Source of the DNA: Spirosoma arboris
Lineage (GTDB): Bacteria; Bacteroidota; Bacteroidia; Cytophagales; Spirosomataceae
Assembly: GCF_009754945.1 (NCBI RefSeq)
Contig: NZ_WPIN01000021.1
Coordinates: 91,432-155,431 of the forward strand
Length of the DNA: 64,000 nucleotides
Reading direction: 5' to 3'
Both the position numbers and the translations under genes were made by a program. The number at the start of each line of letters is the position of its first letter. Position 1 is the first letter of the stretch. The notes beneath the pieces were generated by a model, which saw only the letters and a list, made by a program, of their open reading frames with translations, was not told the DNA's origin and ran no database searches. Of the stretch, positions 44,581 through 52,994 are shown piece after piece.

Positions 44581-44992
44581 TCCAGTATAGGACTTACGTG
44601 GTAGCCCCGTCAGGACCGGATCGGACTGTTTCAGTCTATAAAAAAACTGACCTCAAAAAGGCCAGTTTTTTTATCTCTCCTGTAATATGTGTTTTAACCA
44701 CAAACCTATTCACGCAATGGAATAACAATTTATGTAAATACTGTCATTCTAGACAACTTATTTATTAGTCGGCTAGTCACAAAAAAAGCAGGTCCAAAGC
44801 TTGGGCCTGCTTTCACTTTTATCCACACCATAAGGGGGGCAAAGCCCCACTAAAGTATATCAAATTTATAAAGGATGGCTTAAAATAAAGCCCCTTTCCC
44901 TCATATTGTCCTTTTTCAGGTTACTTTCTTTTTTTTAACTCTTCTAATTTTATACACATCAACTCTCCCTGTGCCCTCCCCAATTCCTCATG
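44581..44992. other. Gap with two terminators
   Basis: Hairpins AAAAAACTGACC/GGCCAGTTTTTT (44641-44672) and AAAGCAGGTCC/GGGCCTGCTTT (44785-44813), then GGGGC/GCCCC near 44835-44850. No gene is supported. It lies between the regulator gene and the end of the head/tail cluster. Confidence 0.6.
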
Positions 44993-45283
44993 TTATAATT
45001 TATTTTGAGCCATTAACTTGCGCACGACCTCATCAAAATTCTCCTCGTCCAAATCAATCTCCTTAACTGAGGAACGACCGCCGGACTTTCCCTCCTCCTC
45101 TTTTTCCTCTTCTTCATAACTCGGCGCATCAATCAGCATTCGCTCTACAATACCCCATCGAACGCCCCAGAGTAAGTATTCCCATGTCCAATGAAAATGG
45201 GCACAGATAGAGCCTCTGGATCCATACAGGCTTTTTAGTCCTCGCTGTTTTCGTCGTCGCTTTCCTGGTTCTCCGGTTTTTCC
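44993..45283 (-). CDS. Tail assembly chaperone extension (T-like), by -1 frameshift
   Basis: The frame -1 to the chaperone gene is open through its end and continues for about 80 codons past its stop: KSLYGSRGSICAHFHWTW, EYLLWGVRWGIVERMLIDAP, an acidic run and a C-terminus ENFDEVVRKLMAQNKL. No start codon precedes it. Known: many siphophages make G and G-T chaperones by a -1 slip. Possible slip sites are GGAAAAA (45277-45283) and CGAAAAC (45247-45253). The WTWEYLL-type helix is where T proteins contact the tape measure. Confidence 0.65.
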   Translation of the reverse strand, partial: GKTGEPGKRRRKQRGLKSLYGSRGSICAHFHWTWEYLLWGVRWGIVERMLIDAPSYEEEEKEEEGKSGGRSSVKEIDLDEENFDEVVRKLMAQNKL

Positions 45284-45747
45284 TCTACCAGCGCCGGAGC
45301 CGTTGTCCTTGTCACCTGGAGGTATCTGATAGAGTTGGTAAAATCCCCCAGATTCATCATCTGGTTAATAATTAGGGTCAGCTGCCAGAGTTTATTGGGG
45401 GTTACTCGCCAGAGTAAATAGTTCGCTAGAAATGGAGTCAGGAACTTGATCGGCCACTTTCGATTCAGGATGGCAATGGCCACAACCCTTGCACACCGTT
45501 TCGCGTTCTGACTGGCCAATCGCTTGCTTTCTCCGAACGGATCCGCGTCAATGGCGGCTTCCGAGAAGCCCATGTCGAAGAACTCAGCACCTAACCGGTC
45601 AATCGTTCCCAGGAAAAAGGGCTTAATCGTGAACCTACGTTCTTCACTACCCCAAAAGCGCAAAAGACTCTGTTTTGGGGTAGTGAAGAACGCGCCTTTT
45701 TCGATCAGCGCATTGAGTTCGGCTTGTTCAGCTAGTAGGTTATCCAC
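45235..45747 (-). CDS. Tail assembly chaperone (G-like)
   Basis: 170 residues, mainly helical (AEQAELNALIEKGAFF..., CARVVAIAILNRKWPIKFL, LWQLTLIINQMMNLGDFTNSIRYLQ) with an acidic C-terminus (ENQESDDENSED). Position and the open -1 frame at its end identify it as the G-type chaperone. Known: it holds tape measure in solution during tail assembly. In other phages the tape measure gene follows at once; here 19 kb of cargo intervenes. The upstream neighbour ends with a terminator, so it needs its own promoter. Confidence 0.65.
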   Translation of the reverse strand: MDNLLAEQAELNALIEKGAFFTTPKQSLLRFWGSEERRFTIKPFFLGTIDRLGAEFFDMGFSEAAIDADPFGESKRLASQNAKRCARVVAIAILNRKWPIKFLTPFLANYLLWRVTPNKLWQLTLIINQMMNLGDFTNSIRYLQVTRTTAPALVEEKPENQESDDENSED

Positions 45748-45794
45748 TTTATTATAGTACCTTACTTACTTTATAGAAATTATCTTCTAGTCCA

Positions 45795-45829
45795 GAATCC
45801 CGACCGGCGGTTGCTGATCGGGATTTTTT
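45795..45829. terminator. Terminator after secreted fibre-like gene
   Basis: AATCCCGA / TCGGGATT stem followed by T-run; overlaps the stop codon of the 303-residue gene by two bases on the minus strand. Confidence 0.75.
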
Positions 45830-46739
45830 AGGGAATGGTCGTCGGATCAGTCGGCGTAGTATCGCCAAAATACTGCCCCCCACTGGCCAGATCAGCCTGA
45901 TACTGGGCGTAAAAAGCCGCATCGGCATCAGCGTACGTTCTACCCGAAACGGTCAGATCCTCGACATAGAGCTTATAGAGAATATTGCTGTCGGATTGCA
46001 GAAAGGTCGTAAACTGAGTCAATATTGATCCGCCTGCCGTGCCCGTAAAGGCGCTTACACCCATCGTTACAATATGATCGCCTACTAGAAAATAATTCCC
46101 AGGGCCGTCTGATCGCACCCCTAGCCGGTTAGCGACACCAATGACTGAGTAGGGCCGAACATTCGATTTCTGCATTAAAAACAGAAAGTTGGCCGTGGGC
46201 GAGGAGTTGCTGCCAAACTGAAGTCTTGTGTAATCCGTAGCGGTTCCGACGCGGGTTACTTTGTACTGATAGCCGAAAAAATACGAGTGGGATAAATTGG
46301 CCAGGATATAGGCATTGATCGCTGTAGGTAAGGCAATTGTGGCTCCCGTCGTGGTTGTACCCGATTGCGATACGATGAAATGCAATCCCCGTTTGGGCGT
46401 AAACTCGATCTTTCCGTTGGTACCGATGGTCAATCCATAGGTCAGAATCGGGGAAAGGCTTGTCTGATCGCCAGAACCCAAAATCCCCTGCGCTACTTTC
46501 CAGGCCAGGTTGGGCAAAACCATACCTGAACTGATGGTCGTAGGCTGCGTAACTTCTTTATTGGCAAAATTGATATAGCAGAGTGTGCCCTTGGTGATGA
46601 GCTGATCCGCGTAGACAATCTTGATGGTGTTGTCAGTCACCTCGGTCGAGGTGACCATCTTTTGCCCAAATGAGACAGTCAGGGCAAGAAAAAAGGATAA
46701 AATAGTACTTAAAATCTTCATCGGTTTTCTAGTTTTCAA
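45828..46739 (-). CDS. Secreted fibre-like protein
   Basis: 303 residues (or 297 from the MKIL methionine). Seen: a signal peptide ending SFGQ (about 1-25), then a beta-rich domain with TPKRGLHFIVSQSG and NLSHSYFFGYQYKVTRVG, and an ordered C-terminal segment AFYAQYQADLASGG. No family recognised. It starts 6 bp after the SGNH fibre gene stop and forms a two-gene unit bordered by terminators. Inferred: a fibre partner or exported moron. Confidence 0.5.
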   Translation of the reverse strand: MKTRKPMKILSTILSFFLALTVSFGQKMVTSTEVTDNTIKIVYADQLITKGTLCYINFANKEVTQPTTISSGMVLPNLAWKVAQGILGSGDQTSLSPILTYGLTIGTNGKIEFTPKRGLHFIVSQSGTTTTGATIALPTAINAYILANLSHSYFFGYQYKVTRVGTATDYTRLQFGSNSSPTANFLFLMQKSNVRPYSVIGVANRLGVRSDGPGNYFLVGDHIVTMGVSAFTGTAGGSILTQFTTFLQSDSNILYKLYVEDLTVSGRTYADADAAFYAQYQADLASGGQYFGDTTPTDPTTIP

Positions 46740-46745
46740 AAAGGA

Positions 46746-49139
46746 TTATTGGACAACGGGGATAAGACTGACAACCCGCGTAGCGAATACTTCGTAGGCG
46801 GCCTGCACCAAATGGAATACGTCATTATCGACGCCATTGGCCTGCTTGAGGTACCAATTGTTAGCCGCCATTTCCGTGGCTGTCGTCAGGTTGGTCAAAT
46901 CGACCACACTGGTATTTTTTCTCGAAGCCAGCGAGGAACAGACTTTTCGGTATGAAATCAGTTTGGCGGCATCGGGATCGGAAACCGGATGCGAAGGCAT
47001 GAGCAGAAAATACAATTCGGACTTATCCCAGCCTGCGTATTCATACACATCCTCAGCGCGTTTAATAATGGCCTCCATATTGTCGATGTAGGCGTTTGCG
47101 CTGGTTGGCGACATATCGGCCCGCCAACCTAACGAGGGCGATTGATCTTCATTCTGATCGTTCAGGCCTGAATTGACATAGACGACGATAATGGGCTTTA
47201 GATTCTGGCTCAGCTGGAGCCGACGCGCTTCGGCGAAATAGTTTTTTAATTTCTGAGCGGAATACGCATTCAACTGCGTACCCATATCCCAAAGCGATTG
47301 ACCACCCACTCCGTAGAGCGTATGGACGCTTACCCCTGTCTTTTTGGAGGTATCTTCCAGGCGGCAAAAGAAACCCTGCCACGGGCCGGTAATCGGCGTA
47401 CTTGAGGGCAATGTCCATTTGGCTTCCAGGGCAAGACCCGTTCGACCTGAGTTGGCCGCCAGATCTGTATAGCCCAGTTGATACGTTTCGGCTCCTGTAT
47501 TGGTATTAATAACCGCACCCGACCCAAACGTGGTATAGGGCGTAGTGCCCTGCCGAAATCCCACTCGAAACGAGCCTGATCCGGTTGTAAACGTGCCATA
47601 GGCGTACCAAAAACGGAGTGCACTGGCGACATTAAAGGTGGTGGCTCCTGCCGCAACACTAACGCCATTGAACTGGCTGTTATAGGTAACCCCGTCAGCT
47701 ATTTGACTGTAGGGCTCAGAAGCCAGGTCGTAATTTTCCAGCGACGTCAGGCCACCGCCAGCCGTGCCAAAATTACCTGTTCCGCCAAACTCAGCCCCCT
47801 GAATCATATTCCCGCGCGGGCCGTAAATGGCTGATGCGTAGAGGCCAAACCGATTTCCCAGGGCGTAGTTAAACCCGTGATCCCAGCCTGTGCCGTCCTT
47901 AAGCTGGTTACTGTCCCCAATCATTAAGAAATCAATGCGTCGTTTGGCGGCCAGGGCCAGGGCATCCAGTGCCGTAGTGGGCCTACCTGCATTGGTAATC
48001 GCTGACTGTGCGTCAGTGGCGAGTCGATCCAGACCAATGGATGAAGCTTTCAGTGCAGTACCCGCAATGGAGTTGTCCAGGTACTTACCCACTTCGAAAC
48101 TGCCGTCCAGTCTAATCCCCCACCCAAGGCGACCTTTGGGGTCAGTGAGTGCTCCCCGGTATCCACTCGCCGGATCGAGCGTCTGCCACATCAGTGCCGT
48201 TACATCGGTGCCAACCTGAGCGAGGCCCACTGAACTGGGTTTAAGCGCTGAACCCGCAATGGAACTGGTTTGGTACTTGCCCGCTTCAAAACTGCCATCC
48301 AGGGTAATACCCCAGAGTAATCTTCCTTTTGGATCAAGTAGTTTACTACTATACCCGCTGGCTGGATCGTTTTGCTGCCAGAGTAAACTCTTCGTATCGG
48401 TATCAAGCTTAACCTGTGTAATCGTTCCATCCCCAACGGTAGCTGCCTGCGCAACCCGTACCCAGTTCCCAGCTTGGGTAGCTACGATATAATCACCATT
48501 GAAATAGGTAATCGCACTGCCGGAAAGCACAGTCGAGCTAACCCCAGCCGTTGCGGTGGTCGAAACTACATAGGCACTACTCGCACTCAGACTGGTTGTT
48601 GTCGACAGAACGGGGGTATTGGTTGAGGGGCTCCAGGTACCTTGCAGATTGTATTGGACAACGGTTGGGTTCGCCTTTATGGTAGCGATATCAGTGCTGT
48701 TCTGAGCAATCGATGACGAGGCCGTTCCAATCTGATTTTGAAGCCCATTGACTGCCGTTTTTACCACGACGGAGGCAATTGGATTCGAGCTATTTGTCAG
48801 CGTCGTATCGACCGTGACCGTTGTGGCTGGAATACTGGTCGTATAGGCGGCAATGGCCGCATCGACCGAAACGGTGCTATAGGGAACCCCGGATTTATTT
48901 AGGAGTTGTTTGAACGGGTAATATTCCGTGGCTTTGCCAATGGTTACCGCGATTAGCTTGGTGCCAAAGGGATAAATGGAAATATCGCCCACAAAATCAC
49001 CCTTGACCGTACCCAGTGAATCCGCCTGAAACAAATGACCATTCTGCCAGTAAAAGCGCATGGCATGGGGCTGAATGGTTGTCTGGGCCTGACCAAAAAA
49101 CCAAACCAACAAAAGGGGTAACAGGAGTAACTTTTTCAT
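46746..49139 (-). CDS. Secreted fibre-like protein with SGNH hydrolase domain
   Basis: 797 residues. Seen: signal peptide (1-18, ending FFGQA); a helical/beta fibre-type N-terminus; two tandem 65-residue repeats (about 255-385) sharing DPASGY, DPKGRL-WGI-LDGSFE-GKY and SIAG-ALK-SS-GL; then an SGNH domain (about 400-797) with IDFLMIGDSNQ (catalytic serine), NSGLND and DNDVFHLVQAAY (aspartate-histidine). Known: SGNH esterases deacetylate glycans. It lies between tail tube and chaperone genes, an unusual place for a fibre, and its 5' side has a terminator. Confidence 0.72.
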   Translation of the reverse strand: MKKLLLLPLLLVWFFGQAQTTIQPHAMRFYWQNGHLFQADSLGTVKGDFVGDISIYPFGTKLIAVTIGKATEYYPFKQLLNKSGVPYSTVSVDAAIAAYTTSIPATTVTVDTTLTNSSNPIASVVVKTAVNGLQNQIGTASSSIAQNSTDIATIKANPTVVQYNLQGTWSPSTNTPVLSTTTSLSASSAYVVSTTATAGVSSTVLSGSAITYFNGDYIVATQAGNWVRVAQAATVGDGTITQVKLDTDTKSLLWQQNDPASGYSSKLLDPKGRLLWGITLDGSFEAGKYQTSSIAGSALKPSSVGLAQVGTDVTALMWQTLDPASGYRGALTDPKGRLGWGIRLDGSFEVGKYLDNSIAGTALKASSIGLDRLATDAQSAITNAGRPTTALDALALAAKRRIDFLMIGDSNQLKDGTGWDHGFNYALGNRFGLYASAIYGPRGNMIQGAEFGGTGNFGTAGGGLTSLENYDLASEPYSQIADGVTYNSQFNGVSVAAGATTFNVASALRFWYAYGTFTTGSGSFRVGFRQGTTPYTTFGSGAVINTNTGAETYQLGYTDLAANSGRTGLALEAKWTLPSSTPITGPWQGFFCRLEDTSKKTGVSVHTLYGVGGQSLWDMGTQLNAYSAQKLKNYFAEARRLQLSQNLKPIIVVYVNSGLNDQNEDQSPSLGWRADMSPTSANAYIDNMEAIIKRAEDVYEYAGWDKSELYFLLMPSHPVSDPDAAKLISYRKVCSSLASRKNTSVVDLTNLTTATEMAANNWYLKQANGVDNDVFHLVQAAYEVFATRVVSLIPVVQ

Positions 49140-49158
49140 GTGGCTTACCTGATAGAAA

Positions 49159-49201
49159 AACAGGCATTCGCCTAGACAGTAAGTCCGCCCGAATGCCTGT
49201 T
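49159..49201. terminator. Terminator after tail tube gene
   Basis: Perfect 12-bp stem AACAGGCATTCG / CGAATGCCTGTT with a 19-nt loop, followed by five A on the left, i.e. T in minus orientation. Confidence 0.75.
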
Positions 49202-49213
49202 AGTGGAATTGGC

Positions 49214-49711
49214 TTATTGCTGGAATTGAACCGGGCCTACCCCTGATTTGGTTGGCTGCAAGGCCTTGATTGATACATCAAAGCCGAAAACATCCTCCTT
49301 GGTAAAATCACCATTGAGTTTTACCGTCACCTGAGCGCGTGGGAAAATTACCGACATACCCTTGGTTGGGGTAATTTTGACAGTTTGTTCAATGGCCACG
49401 ACTGATGCAGGCATATTCCAGACCCGGTTTGGCGAGGTGCCCGTTGCAGTCCCTCCAAACAGGGCAATAGCCGTGTCGATATCCGGGTTCAGAATTGTCC
49501 AAACAAATGTTGTACTCCCGGCTGTTGTGATTGATTCCACTGGAGTATCCGACTCCTCGGCCATGATATCGGTGGTAGTACCGTCGTCCTGCTGAATCTT
49601 TGCCGTTCCTTTTTTTGTCAGCCCCAAGGTAGCCAACGTAGTACCAGGTCCACCATCCACATTGATGGCCCCCAGCGCAATGGATACAATACCTCTTGTT
49701 ATAAGTGCCAT
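49214..49711 (-). CDS. Major tail tube protein
   Basis: 165 residues, a beta-rich protein with LGAINVDGGPGTTLATLGLTKKG, PVESITTAGSTTFVWTILNPDIDTAIALFGG and KGMSVIFPRAQVTVKLNGDF. Length and pattern fit siphophage tail tube proteins (stacked hexamers round the tape measure). It follows the tail terminator gene as usual; a terminator downstream separates it from the fibre genes. Confidence 0.7.
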   Translation of the reverse strand: MALITRGIVSIALGAINVDGGPGTTLATLGLTKKGTAKIQQDDGTTTDIMAEESDTPVESITTAGSTTFVWTILNPDIDTAIALFGGTATGTSPNRVWNMPASVVAIEQTVKITPTKGMSVIFPRAQVTVKLNGDFTKEDVFGFDVSIKALQPTKSGVGPVQFQQ

Positions 49712-49725
49712 CTTGATAGGCGTTT

Positions 49726-50142
49726 TTAAACCGTTGGAAAAAATTGAAAGTCAACGCGCAGGTTGACGTAGTGTTGCTTTAATTCAGGGACGGCCATGGG
49801 GTTGCTTGTCAGAGCTAATTCAAAGCCATACCAGTCTTCATCATGACTGGCTAGTAATGCAGTCGCTAAGTCTAGTAGCGTGGCAATCCGCTCAGAATTG
49901 GGAAAGAACTGCCATTCATTATTTACCAGTAGCCTTAGGTCTGGCACATACAGATTGACATTGCACGTGCCTTGCTGAATCTGATTACCATTGACAGGCA
50001 ACGGATTAATTACCAAATCTTCTAGTACTGAATTATTTGGCCTGCATCCCGATTTGTATACAGTTCCCGAAACAGCGATCTCTAAGGCGGATCCTGAAAT
50101 ATGTTGATACAGGATGGATTCCTCGTGAGACGGATTTTTCAT
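49726..50142 (-). CDS. Tail terminator-like protein
   Basis: 138 residues from ATG at 50142, chosen because it overlaps the preceding stop as ATGA; the longer frame in that phase is antisense-like noise. Seen: alpha-beta pattern (SALEIAVSGTVYKSG, NGNQIQQGTCNVNLYVPD, RIATLLDLATALLASHDEDWYGFELAL, QHYVNLRVDFQFFP). It fits gpU-like terminators capping the tail tube, by position between the gp10-like and tube genes. Confidence 0.55.
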   Translation of the reverse strand: MKNPSHEESILYQHISGSALEIAVSGTVYKSGCRPNNSVLEDLVINPLPVNGNQIQQGTCNVNLYVPDLRLLVNNEWQFFPNSERIATLLDLATALLASHDEDWYGFELALTSNPMAVPELKQHYVNLRVDFQFFPTV

Positions 50143-50627
50143 GCGCTTTTGTTCACATCTATCTGCAATTGCCTTAGCAGATTCGGCAATTCGGATTTGG
50201 CCAATTGCTCTGCTGTCGTCAGCACATCCAAACCTCTGGATTCTACCGCCAAGGCGTAATTCATACCTGCGACAACGATTAGACCCCAACCCTCACTTGC
50301 GAAATCATTGATAAGCTGATTTGCCAGTTCCTTGGCTACCTGAGTACCTGTTTTACCAGATTCAAACCGTCCCGTTTTTGGATTTCGATTCGTAACCGAT
50401 TGCTGAAAATTGCTTTTAAGAATCTCGCCATTTCGCACAATCACGTACCCAATCGAATTCCGGAGATTTCCTGTCTGATCCCTGTACGTATCGACAGTTC
50501 GGGCATGATTCACGCACTGTTCACCTAAGTAAGACAGAACCCGAATAGCGCCCTGTGTTAATTTCCGCACGGCCTTTTCCGCCTGCTGGCGAAATACCTC
50601 CCGAAAATTCGTACTAGGATTCAGCAT
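50139..50627 (-). CDS. HK97 gp10-like tail completion protein
   Basis: 162 residues. Seen: AVRKLTQGAIRVLSYLGEQCVNHAR, then YRDQTGNLRNSIGYVIV, the hallmark TGxLRxSIG strand of gp10/tail-completion proteins, and VAGMNYALAVESRGLDVL. Known: connects the head-tail interface. One bp from the neighbour upstream. Confidence 0.72.
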   Translation of the reverse strand: MLNPSTNFREVFRQQAEKAVRKLTQGAIRVLSYLGEQCVNHARTVDTYRDQTGNLRNSIGYVIVRNGEILKSNFQQSVTNRNPKTGRFESGKTGTQVAKELANQLINDFASEGWGLIVVAGMNYALAVESRGLDVLTTAEQLAKSELPNLLRQLQIDVNKSA

Positions 50628-50628
50628 G

Positions 50629-50955
50629 TTAAATCCAGATCCGACAGTGCAATTGATCCCGCGAAAACCGCTTCACCTCTCCTTTTACCCGAATCGTGGA
50701 CTGATCCATCGCCATTACCCGAATGGGTGTATTCACAGCGATATCTGGGCAGGATTTAGGCAACTGAATAAGCGACTCATACACGACCGTCGATGAATCT
50801 GTCAGCTGTACCCGATTCCCCCCCGAATTGGCCTCATCCCGACAGGGGGAAGCGATAGTCCAGGTAATCCCACTTTCCTGAAAATTACCATTCGCATCAG
50901 CTGTAGCTGGCGCAGTGGAGGGAATCATCAGAAAGTAGGGATACTGACTCACCAT
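50629..50955 (-). CDS. Head closure / stopper-like protein
   Basis: 108 residues of beta strands (DEANSGGNRVQLTDSSTVVYESLIQL, IRVMAMDQSTIRVKGEVKRFSRDQ) in the position of the head-closure (stopper) protein between adaptor and gp10-like protein. Overlaps the adaptor gene by 7 bp. Confidence 0.55.
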   Translation of the reverse strand: MVSQYPYFLMIPSTAPATADANGNFQESGITWTIASPCRDEANSGGNRVQLTDSSTVVYESLIQLPKSCPDIAVNTPIRVMAMDQSTIRVKGEVKRFSRDQLHCRIWI

Positions 50956-51272
50956 CGATTCGACGCTTCTGACACCGTAGGTTGACTATTTCCGGGAATG
51001 GCAATGCCATAACGGGTATAGATCGAGTTGCGATACTCCGTGGCAGCCTCCTTGCTCCACTCCATCGAATAGCCGCCCTCCGTAACCTTGCTTGGAATAA
51101 ATGGCAACACTTCAGTAATGGCGTAGGCAATGGCTAACTCGGCTTTTTCAGACGTATCCGGCGAAGTACTATCAAGCCCCACTTTGGCGAGGACATAATT
51201 ATATTCGATTTGGGATAGCGTCTGATTGAGCCGGGCTAACTTCACCGTTATCAACTCCTGAATTGTTGCCAT
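50949..51272 (-). CDS. Head-tail adaptor-like protein (DUF6706-like)
   Basis: 107 residues, mostly helical: QELITVKLARLNQTLSQIEYNYVLAK, AELAIAYAITEVLPFIPSKV, SWKEAATEYRNSIYTRYG-like end. Typical of gp6-type connector proteins of Bacteroidetes prophages; the DUF6706 label is from memory. Confidence 0.55.
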   Translation of the reverse strand: MATIQELITVKLARLNQTLSQIEYNYVLAKVGLDSTSPDTSEKAELAIAYAITEVLPFIPSKVTEGGYSMEWSKEAATEYRNSIYTRYGIAIPGNSQPTVSEASNRW

Positions 51273-51295
51273 TTTTCAACGTCGGTTGGGCGCTA

Positions 51296-51487
51296 CTACT
51301 TAGGCGGTTCGGTTTCGGCTTTCACCACTTCGACATGCCCGTTTTCGACTAACTTATCTAAACGTTCTTTGTCAAAGTGAGATACATCATCACCGACTTC
51401 GTGGACTTTGTCGAAGTTGTCAATATCATGAAACTCCTTAATGACTACGTGCGTGGGCTTCTTAGCCTCTTCCTGTTGCTTTGCCAT
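51296..51487 (-). CDS. Small head-cluster protein
   Basis: 63 residues: VVIKEFHDIDNFDKVHEVGDDVSHFDKERLDKLVENGHVEVV. The pattern F.D..n....y.vGd.V..f..eRl..Lv..G.V is common in small phage proteins beside the capsid gene; the role is unknown. 2 bp from the capsid stop. Confidence 0.6.
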   Translation of the reverse strand: MAKQQEEAKKPTHVVIKEFHDIDNFDKVHEVGDDVSHFDKERLDKLVENGHVEVVKAETEPPK

Positions 51488-51489
51488 GA

Positions 51490-52578
51490 TTAGGATTGGA
51501 CAGTAGTAGTGTCGATTGAATAAATCTCATCAGCGGCTCCAATCACCGGCAGAGCACGGCCCTGAATCGTGGTAAATTCAGCGATAGACGGACGGTTTTG
51601 GCGAAACATGGAACCCAGTGCCCAGGGTACTGGCTTGGAATAAACTACCCCAGAAACCGGGCTGTCTTCTTCAGCTAAAAAGGTGTACTCAATAGCACCT
51701 AGCTCCTCGGTGCATATCGCCATAACCATGCCCTGTTGATAGGGCTTGACGATGGTTTGTACCCCGTTGCGTTCCCTGCGAACTGCGCGGTCAATCAGTT
51801 CGACCGTGAAGCCATACCGACCCAGTAACAATGCATTCGCATTTTCTTTATCCAGGTTGGTGCGAAGCGTGCCCGTGTATCCGACTTTAAACGCGTAGTA
51901 ATCCCGAAATTGCGTCGTGGCAATCATATTGCCGAAGGTGGTGCTGTCCATGAAAATAGTCTGGATTACCTTGCCGTCTGTTTTGGCCTTAGCCACCATT
52001 CGATCCAGGTCGTCCATGGGCTTCGCCGTTGATGCACTGCTCCACAATATTCCCACACCAAATTTATTGGCAGAGAGGTAGCCAAAGTCGACCTGAAAGC
52101 CAGTGCCTACATTGTCAATGTCATCAACAATCACCTTGCCCGTCGAGAAGCCCTCTAAAAACAGGGCCTCCATCAACTCATAAGCCGCATCAACCGTGCG
52201 CTCGGCATCATTAAAGATCTTTTTAATGATGGCTTTTGTATTGTCGCCCGGTGCTCGTTGCAGAATGCCAATCTGGGTTAGCTGGCGCTCGTTCAGGCTC
52301 ATTTCAATACCAAACTTGGGAATGTCGCCCGACGCATTGCTCGTGCTATCGCGCTTCACTTTGGGCAGCGATGAGTCCATGGCAACTACAAACGCCATAA
52401 CGCGCGTGTAGGTAGCCAACAGTGTTTCCCAACGCCCGGTCACCGATTGGTTTTCAGCTAGAAAGCGTTGAAATAAATACGTTAAGCCGTTTTGCGATCC
52501 GTTCAGTAGCTCCACGCGGTTCAACTGCGTGGCGGCAAACCATTTCTGAGCAAGGGCTAAAAACTGTGATGGCTCCAT
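51490..52578 (-). CDS. Major capsid protein
   Basis: 362 residues. Seen: a long helix (SQFLALAQKWFAAT...), the E-loop-like region, KVIVDDIDNVGTGFQVDFGY, the P-domain helix TIFMDSTTFGNMIATTQFRDYY and the closing VPWALGSMFRQNRPSIAEFTTIQGRALPVIG. Pattern matches lambda gpE-type HK97-fold capsid proteins. Preceded by decoration and scaffold genes. No maturation protease is visible upstream. Confidence 0.8.
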   Translation of the reverse strand: MEPSQFLALAQKWFAATQLNRVELLNGSQNGLTYLFQRFLAENQSVTGRWETLLATYTRVMAFVVAMDSSLPKVKRDSTSNASGDIPKFGIEMSLNERQLTQIGILQRAPGDNTKAIIKKIFNDAERTVDAAYELMEALFLEGFSTGKVIVDDIDNVGTGFQVDFGYLSANKFGVGILWSSASTAKPMDDLDRMVAKAKTDGKVIQTIFMDSTTFGNMIATTQFRDYYAFKVGYTGTLRTNLDKENANALLLGRYGFTVELIDRAVRRERNGVQTIVKPYQQGMVMAICTEELGAIEYTFLAEEDSPVSGVVYSKPVPWALGSMFRQNRPSIAEFTTIQGRALPVIGAADEIYSIDTTTVQS

Positions 52579-52587
52579 TTTAGTCGT

Positions 52588-52989
52588 TTAGTCTTGCGTG
52601 AAAATGATGTTGGGTAGAGCTGCCTTGAAAGCGGCTTCCAGGCCACTGGGATCAAATGGCGAACTGACGCGGTTTACGGTTCCCCGTAGCATTATCCCCG
52701 CAAACGGACGAGCCGTGAGGATAGTAGAAATGAGAACACCTGCGTATTCATGGCCCGAAGGCAGGGCTGCATAGGCAGTAGCACCCCCATTTAGAGGCAT
52801 CGGTTTATAATCCTTGGGGTCGGATGTTGCACGGATAATAAGATGTCCGGCCTTGATAGTTGTGGGCGTAAACCCTGTTGTATCAAGCGTGCGACCGCCC
52901 CGAACCGACTGAAAGTTATCAATGATTGTCACTGAGTCCAGTGTTGAATCAATGGTAACCCCCGCATTATTCAGACTTGGGTAGATCAT
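52588..52989 (-). CDS. Head decoration-like protein
   Basis: 133 residues, beta-rich: TTGFTPTTIKAGHLIIRATSDPKDYKPMPL, GHEYAGVLISTILTARPFAGIMLRGTVNRVSSPFDPSG. The pattern and place between scaffold and capsid genes fit the gpD/HDPD-type decoration proteins. 9 bp from the capsid start. Confidence 0.6.
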   Translation of the reverse strand: MIYPSLNNAGVTIDSTLDSVTIIDNFQSVRGGRTLDTTGFTPTTIKAGHLIIRATSDPKDYKPMPLNGGATAYAALPSGHEYAGVLISTILTARPFAGIMLRGTVNRVSSPFDPSGLEAAFKAALPNIIFTQD

Positions 52990-52994
52990 TTTAT

